Positions 9,801-18,784 of a DNA stretch of 64,000 bases are shown one piece after another. A program made the translations under genes and the position numbers. Origin of the DNA: Pseudonocardiales bacterium (GTDB taxonomy: Bacteria > Actinomycetota > Actinomycetes > Mycobacteriales > Pseudonocardiaceae); assembly GCA_019247305.1 (NCBI GenBank), contig JAFAPC010000134.1, positions 62,001 through 126,000 of the forward strand, given 5' to 3'. The notes under the pieces are model-generated. The model saw only the letters and a program-made list of their open reading frames with translations, was not told the DNA's origin and made no database searches. Within the stretch, counting starts at the first letter, position 1; each line of letters starts with the position of its first letter.

Positions 9801-12800
9801 AAAATCCCAGATCGGGCACACCAAGTGCGCTGCAGGGATCGCCGGGTTGATCAAGGCTGCGTGCGCGGTGTATACCGGGGTGCGCCCGCCAACCGGCCAC
9901 TTGCGGGAGCCGAACCCGTCCTGGGACCGCAGCGTCAGCCCGTTCTCCTTCGACGTCGCCGCGCGGCCCTGGGCCTGCGCAACGCGCCGGGTCGCCGGGG
10001 TGAGCGCGTTCGGGTTCGGCGGAACGAACTTCCACGCCGTCCTCAGCTCCTATGACCGGGCACCCGAGCCCCAGCACGGGCTGGATGCGTGGCCGGCCGA
10101 GCTGTTCTTGTTCGCCGGTGCGGATCGGACGGCGGCGTGCGAGCAGATGGACCGGTTGGTCGAGGTGCTCGCGGCCAACGACACGGCAGGTCGGCCCTGG
10201 CGATTGCGGGACCTCGCCCGGAGGCTGTCGGAACAACACAGCGGCACGCGGGTGTGGGCCGCAGTGGTGGCCCAGGACCTGGACGACCTCGCCACCAAAG
10301 TGGCCCAGGCCCGGGACGGAGCCGCAGCCGACGGCGTATTCCTCGCACCCGCCGGTGCCACACCCACGCCGGAGAGCACCAGCGCAGCTCAGGTCGCGTT
10401 TTTGTTTCCCGGGCAGGGCAGCCAACACCCCGGCATGCTGGCCGAGGTGTTCGTGACGTTTCCGCCGCTGCGTCGATTCCTGGAGCTCGGTAGCCGGTGG
10501 GCCGACGCGATGTTCCCGCCGGCTGCGTTCAGCCCGGAGGAGTCGGCGCGAGCCCGGGCGGCGTTGACCGACACCCGGGTTGCCCAGCCGGCGCTGGGGG
10601 TTGCCGGGTTGGCCATGCATGAGCTGCTCAGCTCACTGGGCGTGCACCCGGACCATCTCGGTGGGCACAGCTACGGCGAGCTGGTCGCGCTGGCTGCGGC
10701 TGGCGCGCTCGATCCGGCTGAGCTGCTGGAGCTGAGCGAGGCCCGTGGGCAGGCCATCCTCGCGGCGGCCGGGGCCGATCCCGGCACGATGGCCGCGGTC
10801 GCCGGGGCGAGCGAGCAGGTCCGGGCCGTGCTCGGGGACGGACCGGTCGTGGTGGCCAACCACAACGCACCAGACCAGACCGTGATCTCCGGACCGGCCC
10901 CGGCGGTGCAGGCCGCACTGCACCGGCTCACCGAGGTGGGGTTGACCGGCACGTGCATCCCAGTGGCGTGCGCGTTCCACAGTCCGGTGGTGGCCGGGGC
11001 CACGGCGGTCTTCGCCGCTGCGCTGGACCGCCACACCGTCAGGTCACCGCAGCTGCCGGTGTGGTCGAACACCACCGCTGCGCCGTATCCGGCCGAGCCC
11101 GCGGCCATCCGGGCCACGCTGGCCGCCCACCTCGCCGAGCCGGTCCGGTTCGTCGACCAGGTGGAGGTGATGTACGCGGCCGGGGCGCGGGTCTTCGTCG
11201 AGACCGGCCCAGGCCGGGTGCTCACCCGGTTAGTCGGGCTGATCCTCGCCGGCCGGCCGCACGTCGCGGTCGCCACCGACGTCCCGGGGGAACCCGGTCT
11301 GCGACGGCTGCTGCTGGCGCTCGCCGAGCTGGCCGTCGCCGGGGTACCGGTCGATCCGACCAGGCTGTTCCACGGCCGGGACGCCCAGCCGGTGTCGGCA
11401 TCGGGGTCTGCACGTCCCAGCCGCCCCGGCTGGCTGGTCAACGGCCATTTGGTCAAAACCGCCGACGGGCACCCCCTGCCAGACGGGTTACGCCCAGCCC
11501 GACAGCTGCCAGCCCGACAGCTCACTGCGCCGCACTCTGGGTCGCCGACCAGCGCCGCAAGCGGGCGGGAGGCGGCTGTGCTGGAATTCCTGCGCAGTAC
11601 CCGGGAGCTTGTCGCGGCCCAGCGCGAAGTCATGCTCGGTTACCTGGGTACACCTGGGCCTATCTCTGCGCCTATCTCTGGGCCGGAGCCAGCCACGTTG
11701 CTACCCGTCGCGACGCCCACCCCTGTTGCTGATCAGATACCCGAATCCGGTCCCGCTGAGCCAGCGGAGCTGACACCTGAGACGGTGCTGGCCACCGTAC
11801 GATCCCTGGTGAGCGAACGAACCGGCTACCCAGTGGACATGCTCGAGGCCGACCTCGATCTGGAGGCGGACCTCAGCATTGACTCGATCAAGCGGACCGA
11901 GCTGATCGGTCTGCTCACCGACCAGCTCGGGTTGGCTCCTCCCGGTTCTGCGCTGGATGAATCCATGCTGGACGAACTGACCCGGCGGCGGACACTGCGC
12001 GGCATCGTCGACTGGATCACCAGCCGAACCGGCACCCCAGCGCCAACCCAGGGCACAGCAGCCCCGGCTAGCGCGGTACAGCGCTACCTGGTCGAGGCCG
12101 TCGCGTTGCCGCCGCTGGCCGCCCCGCCCGACTCCGCGCTCTGCGGGCAGCGGGTCGCCATCGTCGGCGACGGAGTGGGCATCGCCCTGGAGCTGTCCGT
12201 GCTGCTGGAGCGGCGCGGCGCCGAGGTACGGCTGCTCGGCCCAGAACAATCCATCACACACCAGCCCACTGAGGTGGCCGGGACCGATACTCTCGTCTAC
12301 CTCGCCGCGCTGGACCGGGGGCGGGCAGCGGTGCTGCCGGACGGGTTCACTGTGCTTCGCGACGCCATCCTTAATGGGGTTCGCCAGCTGCTCGTCATCA
12401 CCGGTGCGGGTGGCCGGTTCAGCCGGGCCCGGGTCGCCAATGGAGTGGCCGGGATCGGGCTCGCTGGCCTGGTCCGCACCATCGCCCGCGAGTTCCCGGA
12501 CCGCCTGGTCCGGGTCATCGATGTGGACCCCAAGGAGGAGCCAGTCCACATCGCCGGGTCCCTGCTCGCCGAACTGCTCACCCCGCAGTCGCCCACCACC
12601 GTGGGCTACGCGGCCGGGGAGCGGGTCACGCTGCAACTCCGCGCCGCGCCGCTGGACCCAGGCAGATCGGGTGAGCTCCCGCTCGGGCCAGACTCCGTGG
12701 TGCTGCTCACCGGGGGGGCGCGGGGCATCACCGCCCGAGTCGCCATCGGCCTGGCCCAAGCCGGCGCCGGCCACCTGGAGCTGGTCGGCCGGACCCCGCC

Positions 12801-13542
12801 GCCAGCCGGCGACGAGGACCCCGTGACCGCGGCGGCGGCCGACCGGGTCGCGTTGCGGCGGGTGCTGGCGCAGGGAGGAAACCGCACACCAGCTGAGATC
12901 GAGGCGACGGCCAGCCGGATCCTCGCCGAACGAGAGATCCGCGCGACGCTGGCCGAGCTGGCCACGCTGGCTACCTCGGTTCACTACTCCGCGGTCGACG
13001 TCCGGGACCCGGCGGCGGTCAGCGCCCTGGTGGCAGGGGTGTATCGGCGGCATGGTCGGCTGGATGGGGTCGTGCATGGCGCCGGGGTGCTGGCCGACCG
13101 GCTGCTGGTCGACAAGACACCTGAGGGGTTCGCCCAAGTGTGGGCAACCAAGGTCGACGGGGCCCGGGCACTGGCCGAGGCGACCCGAGCAGACCTGCGC
13201 TTCCTGGTGCTGTTCGGCAGCATCTCCGGGGTATTCGGCAACCGGGGTCAAGTTGACTACTCTGCGGCCAACGACGCGCTGGACACGCTGGCCCGGATCT
13301 GGGCCTCCCGAGCTCGCGGCCGGGTCGTCGCCCTCGACTGGGGGCCGTGGGCGACACCCGGCGGCGGGACCGGGATGGTCTCCGCCGAGCTGACGCGTGA
13401 GTACGCGCGGCGCGGCATCGGGGTCATCGAGCCGGACGACGGCGTCGCGTGCCTGCTCGCCGAGCTGGCCTGGGGCACCGACCCCCAGGTGGTGTACATG
13501 TGCGCCGACCCAGCATCATGTGAGGTCGGCCAGGATGGCTGA
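6811..13542 (+). CDS. PKS/PUFA-synthase-like protein: tandem NMO-type ER, KS, AT, ACP, KR
   Basis: 2243 residues from the ATG at 6811, chosen over the upstream GTG at 6754 because GGGAGG precedes it. Domains in order: two nitronate-monooxygenase-like TIM barrels (about 1-250 and 280-600; GASGVIAKGAEAGGWVG, then FEGQECGGHVGP and VLFAGGIHDERSAAMVSAL), as in PfaD-type enoyl reductases; ketosynthase at about 650-1075 with VDAACASAL (Cys near 825), VEAHGTGT and IGHTKCAAG; acyltransferase at about 1185-1500 with GGHSYGE and CAFHSP; one ACP near 1691 with SIDSIKRTE; ketoreductase at about 1960-2200 with TGGARGIT and VDYSAAND. It resembles PfaA plus PfaD of polyunsaturated fatty-acid synthases. It overlaps the next gene by 8 bases. 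Confidence 0.92.
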   Translation: MSSLRDRELVVGITPFEEPNAPLVVALARAGATGVLDLGRDASRARAALAEVCRWWPGDFGVRVGAECPLSPADLPEQVTVVVHGPTPRWPAEPGRRCFVEVTSVAQARAAVQAGASGVIAKGAEAGGWVGTTTTFVLLQQVLADPQIRVPVWAAGGIGPHTAAAAIAGGAAGVVLDAQLALVAEVDLPAQVAAAIRVMDGSETAVVGGHRLYTRPDLPPADPATVATRLGARNLDALPIGQDGALAAALAQRYVTAAGVVAALRTAVTDQVRTAARVTSVQPLVVQGPMTRVSDQAGFAAAVAAAGGVPFLALSLSSGEQTRILLDQTAALLGGRPWGVGILGFVPPEVRAAQLDAVHQVRPPYALIAGGRPAQARPLEAAGIETFLHVPSPGLLDRFLAEGARRFVFEGQECGGHVGPRASFPLWEIQLQRLLDYAEEHGCAGALQVLFAGGIHDERSAAMVSALTAPLVARGGRIGVLMGTAYLFTEEAVTNGAIRPRFQQTALACERTVLLETAPGHATRCADSPYLRTFTDTRARLVAAGVPHDQMWAELEQLNLGRLRIASKGLRREGDVLVAVDEDVQHHDGMVMLGEVATLRSATTTITTLHAQVTTGAASFLAARAAELGVAPTLGEQPETQQPETQTPPLDVAIVGMAGVFPGAEDLPSYWANVLAGVDAVTDVPPDRWDPAVYRTPAAYGGFLPDIPFDALSYGIPPAALASIEPVQLLALEVAARALRDAGYAQRAFDREHTSVIFGAEAGAELASAYGFRSRYPAYHGTLPPELEEQLPTLTEDSFPGVLANVIAGRIANRLDLGGANYTVDAACASALAAIDLACKELQAGTSSMVLAGGADVHNSIHDYLMFASVQALSPTGRCRPFDASADGIALGEGVACVVLKRLADAERDGDRIYAVIKGIGSASDGRSLGLTAPRPEGQRRALDRAYRMAGISPAEVGLVEAHGTGTVVGDRTELAVLTEVFTTAGAPRGSCTLGSVKSQIGHTKCAAGIAGLIKAACAVYTGVRPPTGHLREPNPSWDRSVSPFSFDVAARPWACATRRVAGVSAFGFGGTNFHAVLSSYDRAPEPQHGLDAWPAELFLFAGADRTAACEQMDRLVEVLAANDTAGRPWRLRDLARRLSEQHSGTRVWAAVVAQDLDDLATKVAQARDGAAADGVFLAPAGATPTPESTSAAQVAFLFPGQGSQHPGMLAEVFVTFPPLRRFLELGSRWADAMFPPAAFSPEESARARAALTDTRVAQPALGVAGLAMHELLSSLGVHPDHLGGHSYGELVALAAAGALDPAELLELSEARGQAILAAAGADPGTMAAVAGASEQVRAVLGDGPVVVANHNAPDQTVISGPAPAVQAALHRLTEVGLTGTCIPVACAFHSPVVAGATAVFAAALDRHTVRSPQLPVWSNTTAAPYPAEPAAIRATLAAHLAEPVRFVDQVEVMYAAGARVFVETGPGRVLTRLVGLILAGRPHVAVATDVPGEPGLRRLLLALAELAVAGVPVDPTRLFHGRDAQPVSASGSARPSRPGWLVNGHLVKTADGHPLPDGLRPARQLPARQLTAPHSGSPTSAASGREAAVLEFLRSTRELVAAQREVMLGYLGTPGPISAPISGPEPATLLPVATPTPVADQIPESGPAEPAELTPETVLATVRSLVSERTGYPVDMLEADLDLEADLSIDSIKRTELIGLLTDQLGLAPPGSALDESMLDELTRRRTLRGIVDWITSRTGTPAPTQGTAAPASAVQRYLVEAVALPPLAAPPDSALCGQRVAIVGDGVGIALELSVLLERRGAEVRLLGPEQSITHQPTEVAGTDTLVYLAALDRGRAAVLPDGFTVLRDAILNGVRQLLVITGAGGRFSRARVANGVAGIGLAGLVRTIAREFPDRLVRVIDVDPKEEPVHIAGSLLAELLTPQSPTTVGYAAGERVTLQLRAAPLDPGRSGELPLGPDSVVLLTGGARGITARVAIGLAQAGAGHLELVGRTPPPAGDEDPVTAAAADRVALRRVLAQGGNRTPAEIEATASRILAEREIRATLAELATLATSVHYSAVDVRDPAAVSALVAGVYRRHGRLDGVVHGAGVLADRLLVDKTPEGFAQVWATKVDGARALAEATRADLRFLVLFGSISGVFGNRGQVDYSAANDALDTLARIWASRARGRVVALDWGPWATPGGGTGMVSAELTREYARRGIGVIEPDDGVACLLAELAWGTDPQVVYMCADPASCEVGQDG

Positions 13543-16500
13543 ACTCATCGAGGTGGCCATCGTCGGGATGGCCGCGGTGTTCCCCGGCGCACCCGACCTG
13601 GCCACCTACTGGTCCAACATTCTCGCCGGGGTGGACGCGATCCGCGATGTACCGGCCTCCCGCTGGGATGCGTCCTACTACGATCCGGAGGCAGCGTCCA
13701 CCCGGCGCGGCGACCGGCTGTACTGCCGCCGCGGCGGGTTTATCGAGCAGGCCGTCTTCGATCCGACCCGGTTCGGCATTATGCCACTAGCGGTCAGCGG
13801 CGCTGAACCCGACCAACTGATCGCTCTAGACGTCGCTGCGGCGGCGCTCACCGACGCCGGGGGTGCGGACCGGCTGGGCGACCGGTCCCGGGTCGGTGTG
13901 ATCGTCGGCCGCGGCGGCTACCTCACCCCGGGCATGGTGCGGCTGGCCGAGCGGGTCCGCACCGCTAACCAGCTCGTCACCACGCTGCGCGAACTGTTCC
14001 CGGACCTCGACGACGACCAGCTGGACCGGGTCCGGAGCACCTTCTGCGACCGGCTGGGCCCCGACCGACCGGAGTCGGCCATCGATCTGGTGCCGAACTT
14101 GGTCGCCTCGCGGGTGGCCAATCGGCTCGACCTGGCGGGCCCCGCCTACACCGTCGACGCCGCCTGTGCCTCCTCGCTGCTCGCCATCGACCACGCCGTG
14201 GCGGAGCTGACCGCCGGTCGCTGCGACGCCGTGCTCGCCGGCGGAGTGCACCACTGTCACGACATCACGCTGTGGAGCGTCTTTAGCCAGCTTGGCGCGC
14301 TCAGCCCGAGCCAACAGATCCGGCCGTTCCACCGCGGCGCCGATGGCATCCTGATCGGCGAGGGCACCGGCATGGTCGTGCTCAAGCGGCTGGCCGACGC
14401 CGGAGACGACCGGATCTACGCGGTGATCCGGGGTAGCGGGGTGGCCAGCGACGGGCGGGCCACCAGCCTGATGAGCCCGCGCGCCGAGGGCCAGGTGCGG
14501 GCCATCGAGCGGGCCTGGCGGGCCGCCGCCCTGGACCCCACCGAGCCAGGTGCGCTCGGCCTGCTGGAGGCGCACGGCACCGCGACACCGGCCGGCGACG
14601 CCACCGAACTCGCCTCGCTGACCCGGGTCTTCGGACCACCTCACGGCGCGGGTGGCGACATCGGCATCGGATCAGTCAAGTCAATGATCGGCCACGCGAT
14701 GCCGGCCGCCGGCATCGCTGGGCTGATCAAGGCCGCGCTGGCGGTGCACCACGGCGTGCTGCCGCCCACCCTGCACTGCGAGGACCCGCACCCGGCGCTC
14801 GCCGGTACCCGCTTCGCGCCGATCACCCAGGCGCGACCATGGCCATCCCACGGTCGCACGCCGCGCCGGGCCGGAGTCGACACCTTCGGCTTCGGCGGCA
14901 TCAACGCGCACACCATCCTGGAGCAGCCACCGGGTACCCGACGTTCCTTCTCCGCACGACCGCGCTGCTGCGGTCCCGAACGAGTGCTGCTGCTGGCCGG
15001 GGACACACCGGTCGAGCTGGCCCGGCAGCTCCAGGCACCGGATGCCAGCCTGCTCGACCGCAACCACGCGGGTGCCCCACCCGAGGGGGGGCCGTGCCGG
15101 CTGGCGATTGTCGCGCCCACCACGCGCCGGCTGACGCTGGCCCGCAAGGTCGTCGCGCAGGGCACCCCGTGGCGGGGCCGCGAGGACATCTGGTTCACCA
15201 CCGCGCCGTTGCGCTCAACGTCCGGGTCGGGTCGGCTGGCGTTCGTCTTTCCGGGCCTGGAGCCAGGATTCGATCCTCGCGTGGACGATGTCGCCGACCA
15301 TTTCGGGCTGGCCCGGCCACGGCTCGGCGATCGCGCCGTACTCGGTCAGCACAGCCTTGGCGTGTTCACGGTCGGCCAGCTACTCGACGCGGCGTTGCGC
15401 GAGCTTGGCGTGAGTCCCGACCTGGTGGCCGGGCACAGCATCGGCGAATGGAACGCGATGAGCGCCGCCGGCATTCACCCGCGCAGGGCGGTCGAGGACC
15501 TCAGCGCCTCGTTCGATCCAGCCACGCTGCAGGTCCCCGGCCTGCTGTTCGCCGCTCTCGGCTGCGGGGCCGACCAGGCCGCCGAGGCGATCAACGGAGT
15601 GGATGGGGTGGTGATCTCTCACGACAACTGCCCCCACCAGTCGATCATCTGCGGTGCGGACGCTGCCGTGGTCGCCGTGCTGGATCGACTGCAGGCGCGC
15701 GGGGTCACCGGCCAGGTACTGCCGTTCCGGTCCGGGTTCCACTCCCCGATGCTCGCGCCGTACCTGGGCCAGATCCTGGCCACCTTCGCCGGTCTGCCGG
15801 TACGGCCACCGACCATCCCCATCTGGTCGGCCACCACCGTCGAGCGCTACCCCGACCAACCTGCGGCCATCCGGACCTTGGCCACCCGCCACCTGCTCGA
15901 ACCGGTCCGCTTCGGTCCGCTGATCCAGCGGCTGTACACGGCGGGGACGCGGGCCTTCGTCCAGGTCGGCACCGGCAGCCTGCCCGGATTCGTCGCCGAC
16001 ACGCTGGCCGGCCTGCCGCACCTCGCGGTGAGCGCCAGCACCCCCCGGCGCTGCGGCCTTGACCAGCTCCGGCGAGTCGGGGCCGCGCTGTGGGTGGAAG
16101 GCTGGGCGTTCCGGTTCGACCGACTGCCTGGCGCGTCGGGGGTTGGGACGCCACCGGCCCGGACACCGGCGCCCCCAGCGGCTCACGGGCCTGTGGTCGC
16201 TCTCGACCTCGGTGCCCCGCTGGTCCGGCTCGGCCCGGGTGCCCACGCCCTGACCCCGGCGCTGGGCGCACCCACCCGGCCGGTGCAGGCTCACCGGCAC
16301 CCGGTGTTGGCCGAGTTCGACGCCGCACTTCGGGACGCCACGGCCGCGGCCCGCGCCGTCACCGACTCCTGGACCGCCGCCGCGGCCCGGCCGGCTACCC
16401 GCACCCGCGCCAGCACCACCCGGGTGATGTCCCTGGACACGATGCCCTACTTGGCCGACCACTGCCTGATCCGGCAGCCGGCAGGCTGGTCGGAGGCCGC

Positions 16501-17698
16501 GGACCGCTATCCGGTGGTGCCACTGACCACGATGGTGGAGCTGATGGCGCAGGCGGCGCGCGAGCTGGTCCCAGGCCGCACCGTGGTCGGCGTCCGGGAC
16601 GTCCAGGCGATGCGTTTTCTCGCGGTTGCCCCGCCGGTCACGGTGACGATCGACGCCACGCTAGACGCCGACGGTGACGTTGCGGTCGTGATCGACGGCT
16701 ATGCGCGCGGCACGGTCGCGCTCGCCGACGGCTACCCAGCGCCTCCCGTCGAGCGCGACCCGCCGTTGCGGGGTGAGCACCCGTGCGAGGTCACGGCTGC
16801 GGCCCTATACGGCGATCGATGGATGTTCCACGGCCCCCAGTTTCAGGGGGTCGCCGAGCTGGGTCCCATCGGTGACGATGGCATCCGAGGGACGCTCGCG
16901 GCCTCGTCCGCTCCTGGCGCGCTGCTGGACAACGCCGGCCAGCTCCTCGGTTTCTGGATCATGCGGCAGCTGCCCACGGACCGGCTCACGTTCCCCGCCG
17001 CGGTTGAGCAGGTGCGCTGGTACGGGCCACAGCCCCGCGCCGGCGAACGGGTGTCGTGCGTAGCCCGGATCAGCTCGGTCACCGACACCAAGGTGATCGC
17101 CGACCTGGAGCTGCGGGCCGGCGGGCGGCTGTGGGCCCGGATCGAGCGGTGGACCGACCGCAGGTTCAGCACCGATGACGTGACCTGGCCGGTGTTCCTC
17201 TTTCCCGAGCACCACCGGATCGCGCGGCGCCACTCCAGCGGGATTTTCCTGGTCCGGGAACGGTGGTCGGATCTCGGTACGCAAGAGCTGATCATGCGCT
17301 GCTACCTGAACGCGGCCGAGCGGGCGGAGTATTCCCGGCGCAACCCGCGGGCTGCCCGGCAGTGGCTGCTGGGCCGAATCGCGGTCAAAGACGCGGTCCG
17401 GCAATGGCTGTGGGACGCCGGCGGCGGCCCGGTGTACCCAGCGGAGATCACGGTCGGCAACGACGCGTCCGGACGGCCCTGGGTGGCGGGCCCCTTCGCC
17501 GACGCGCCGGAGGTGTCCCTGGCGCATACCGGATCGCTGGCCGCCGCGCTGGTCGGCAACGCCGAGTGCTCATCCGGAGTGGGTATCGACATCGAGCAGA
17601 TCACCGACCGCGACGAACGCACCGTGGCGGCCATCCTGACCGACGCCGAACGCCGCCGCGATGGCCTGGACCTCACCGGAGGAAGGAACCTCTTATGA
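13535..17698 (+). CDS. PKS/PUFA-synthase-like protein: KS, AT, DH, truncated PPTase
   Basis: 1387 residues; the ATG at 13535 overlaps the previous stop and begins directly at the ketosynthase (ELIEVAIVGMAAVFPGAPD). KS at about 1-440 keeps its triad (VDAACASSL with Cys near 210, LEAHGTATPAGD, KSMIGHAMPAAG). The acyltransferase has AGHSIGEW (Ser near 634) and FRSGFHSPM. A dehydratase-like double hot dog follows (LADHCLI near 974, MFHGPQFQGV, LLDNAGQLLG). The C-terminus is a Sfp-like phosphopantetheinyl transferase (LGRIAVKDAVR, VSLAHTG, GVGIDIE near 1350), but it stops about 35 residues later without the usual W-x-x-KEA helix. The partner protein must supply ACP, KR and ER. Both KS domains look catalytic, so neither is a chain-length factor. 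Confidence 0.9.
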   Translation: MAELIEVAIVGMAAVFPGAPDLATYWSNILAGVDAIRDVPASRWDASYYDPEAASTRRGDRLYCRRGGFIEQAVFDPTRFGIMPLAVSGAEPDQLIALDVAAAALTDAGGADRLGDRSRVGVIVGRGGYLTPGMVRLAERVRTANQLVTTLRELFPDLDDDQLDRVRSTFCDRLGPDRPESAIDLVPNLVASRVANRLDLAGPAYTVDAACASSLLAIDHAVAELTAGRCDAVLAGGVHHCHDITLWSVFSQLGALSPSQQIRPFHRGADGILIGEGTGMVVLKRLADAGDDRIYAVIRGSGVASDGRATSLMSPRAEGQVRAIERAWRAAALDPTEPGALGLLEAHGTATPAGDATELASLTRVFGPPHGAGGDIGIGSVKSMIGHAMPAAGIAGLIKAALAVHHGVLPPTLHCEDPHPALAGTRFAPITQARPWPSHGRTPRRAGVDTFGFGGINAHTILEQPPGTRRSFSARPRCCGPERVLLLAGDTPVELARQLQAPDASLLDRNHAGAPPEGGPCRLAIVAPTTRRLTLARKVVAQGTPWRGREDIWFTTAPLRSTSGSGRLAFVFPGLEPGFDPRVDDVADHFGLARPRLGDRAVLGQHSLGVFTVGQLLDAALRELGVSPDLVAGHSIGEWNAMSAAGIHPRRAVEDLSASFDPATLQVPGLLFAALGCGADQAAEAINGVDGVVISHDNCPHQSIICGADAAVVAVLDRLQARGVTGQVLPFRSGFHSPMLAPYLGQILATFAGLPVRPPTIPIWSATTVERYPDQPAAIRTLATRHLLEPVRFGPLIQRLYTAGTRAFVQVGTGSLPGFVADTLAGLPHLAVSASTPRRCGLDQLRRVGAALWVEGWAFRFDRLPGASGVGTPPARTPAPPAAHGPVVALDLGAPLVRLGPGAHALTPALGAPTRPVQAHRHPVLAEFDAALRDATAAARAVTDSWTAAAARPATRTRASTTRVMSLDTMPYLADHCLIRQPAGWSEAADRYPVVPLTTMVELMAQAARELVPGRTVVGVRDVQAMRFLAVAPPVTVTIDATLDADGDVAVVIDGYARGTVALADGYPAPPVERDPPLRGEHPCEVTAAALYGDRWMFHGPQFQGVAELGPIGDDGIRGTLAASSAPGALLDNAGQLLGFWIMRQLPTDRLTFPAAVEQVRWYGPQPRAGERVSCVARISSVTDTKVIADLELRAGGRLWARIERWTDRRFSTDDVTWPVFLFPEHHRIARRHSSGIFLVRERWSDLGTQELIMRCYLNAAERAEYSRRNPRAARQWLLGRIAVKDAVRQWLWDAGGGPVYPAEITVGNDASGRPWVAGPFADAPEVSLAHTGSLAAALVGNAECSSGVGIDIEQITDRDERTVAAILTDAERRRDGLDLTGGRNLL

Positions 17699-17991
17699 CA
17701 GTTGAGCAGATACTGGCTGACGTTCGCGCCATGTTAACCGAGATCATCGGCGCGGAGTACGCCTTGAGTGTCGATATCGGGATGGAGACATCATTCGACG
17801 CGGATCTTGAGCTGGAGAGCATCGAATTCGTCAAGCTGTCCGCGATGCTTACCGAGCGGTACGGCGACCGGGTCAACTTCGTGGCTTTCCTCGCGACCAA
17901 AGAACTCGACGAGATCATCGAGATGACGGTCGGCGAAGTCGTCACCTACATCGCGAACTGTTCGGCCTACGCGGACGCGATCGATGGCTGA
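17695..17991 (+). CDS. Free-standing acyl carrier protein
   Basis: 98 residues. The ATG overlaps the preceding stop as ATGA, and GGAGGAAGG lies upstream inside the preceding coding sequence. The carrier motif is DLELESIEF, with the phosphopantetheine-accepting Ser at residue 42; it differs from the DSIKR motif of the ACP inside the large PKS. The C-terminal helix resembles stand-alone ACPs that serve trans-acting ketosynthases. It could hold a starter unit, an extender or the finished chain for transfer to hydrolase or tailoring enzymes. It overlaps the next gene by 8 bases. Confidence 0.85.
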   Translation: MTVEQILADVRAMLTEIIGAEYALSVDIGMETSFDADLELESIEFVKLSAMLTERYGDRVNFVAFLATKELDEIIEMTVGEVVTYIANCSAYADAIDG

Positions 17992-18784
17992 GATCGTCGC
18001 GGGCGGCGTCCGCTTCCACGTCCAGCGGCTGACGCCCCGCCACACACCACGCCAACCAGCGCACCCGGTCGTGTTCATCCACGGGCTGGGCATGGACAAT
18101 TTGTCGAGCTTCTATTACACGCTGGCCAACCCGGTGGCAGACGCCGGCGCCGAGGTTATCTTGTACGACTTACGCGGGCACGGTCTGTCCGAACGGCCGC
18201 GGACCGGCTACCAGGTGCAGGACGCGGTCGCCGACCTCACCGCGCTGCTCGACGCGCTGGCCATCGACGGGCCCGTGCATGTAGTCGGCAACAGCTATGG
18301 CGGCATAGTGGCGCTCGGCTTCGCGGTCACGCACCCTCACCGGGTGGCGAGCATGGTGTTGATCGAGGCTCATTTCAGCGTGGCTGGCTGGGCTGAGCAG
18401 ATCGCGGCCGAGCAAGCCACGATCGACGCTGCTCTCACCGGGGACGCGCTGCGGGGTTGGCTCGCCCAGCTCGGCCGCAAGGTCACCCGGCTGATGGAGA
18501 TGGCCGACGATCTGCTGAACCACACCACATTCCTGGCTGATTTGACGGCCGTGCAGCCAATTCCGATGAGCCGGCTACGTACCCTCACCTGTCCGGTGCG
18601 GGCCATTTACGGCGAGCACTCCGACGTCGTCGACTATGCCCGCGAACTCGACAGATACCTGCCGCACTGCGTCCTGACAGTCCTGGGTGGCTGCGGTCAC
18701 TCGGTGCTCATGGACGCCACGCCCGCGCTGCGCGAGATCGTCCTGGACTGGTTCGCCACCCAGATTCCCTCGGGTGTCCGATGA
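17984..18784 (+). CDS. Alpha/beta hydrolase, probable chain-release or editing thioesterase
   Basis: 266 residues. The oxyanion-region motif HGLGMDN is near residue 33, the nucleophile elbow GNSYGG is near 105, the acid is probably in YGEHSDVVDY and the His in GCGHSVLMD. No signal peptide is visible, so it acts in the cytosol. It overlaps both neighbours in the PKS operon, right after the ACP. Because neither megasynthase has a thioesterase domain, the simplest role is hydrolytic or transesterifying release of the ACP-bound chain; an ester hydrolase acting on a tailored product is the alternative. Confidence 0.8.
   Translation: MAEIVAGGVRFHVQRLTPRHTPRQPAHPVVFIHGLGMDNLSSFYYTLANPVADAGAEVILYDLRGHGLSERPRTGYQVQDAVADLTALLDALAIDGPVHVVGNSYGGIVALGFAVTHPHRVASMVLIEAHFSVAGWAEQIAAEQATIDAALTGDALRGWLAQLGRKVTRLMEMADDLLNHTTFLADLTAVQPIPMSRLRTLTCPVRAIYGEHSDVVDYARELDRYLPHCVLTVLGGCGHSVLMDATPALREIVLDWFATQIPSGVR

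Noticed and set aside
13535-14960. Second ketosynthase as inactive chain-length factor
   Set aside because: The Cys-His-His triad is intact, so it is more likely catalytic.
6811-17991. Enediyne PksE cluster
   Set aside because: Enediyne synthases are a single KS-AT-ACP-KR-DH-PPTase protein with a hot-dog thioesterase and accessory genes beside it; here the domains are split over two proteins, there are two KS domains and an NMO-type reductase.
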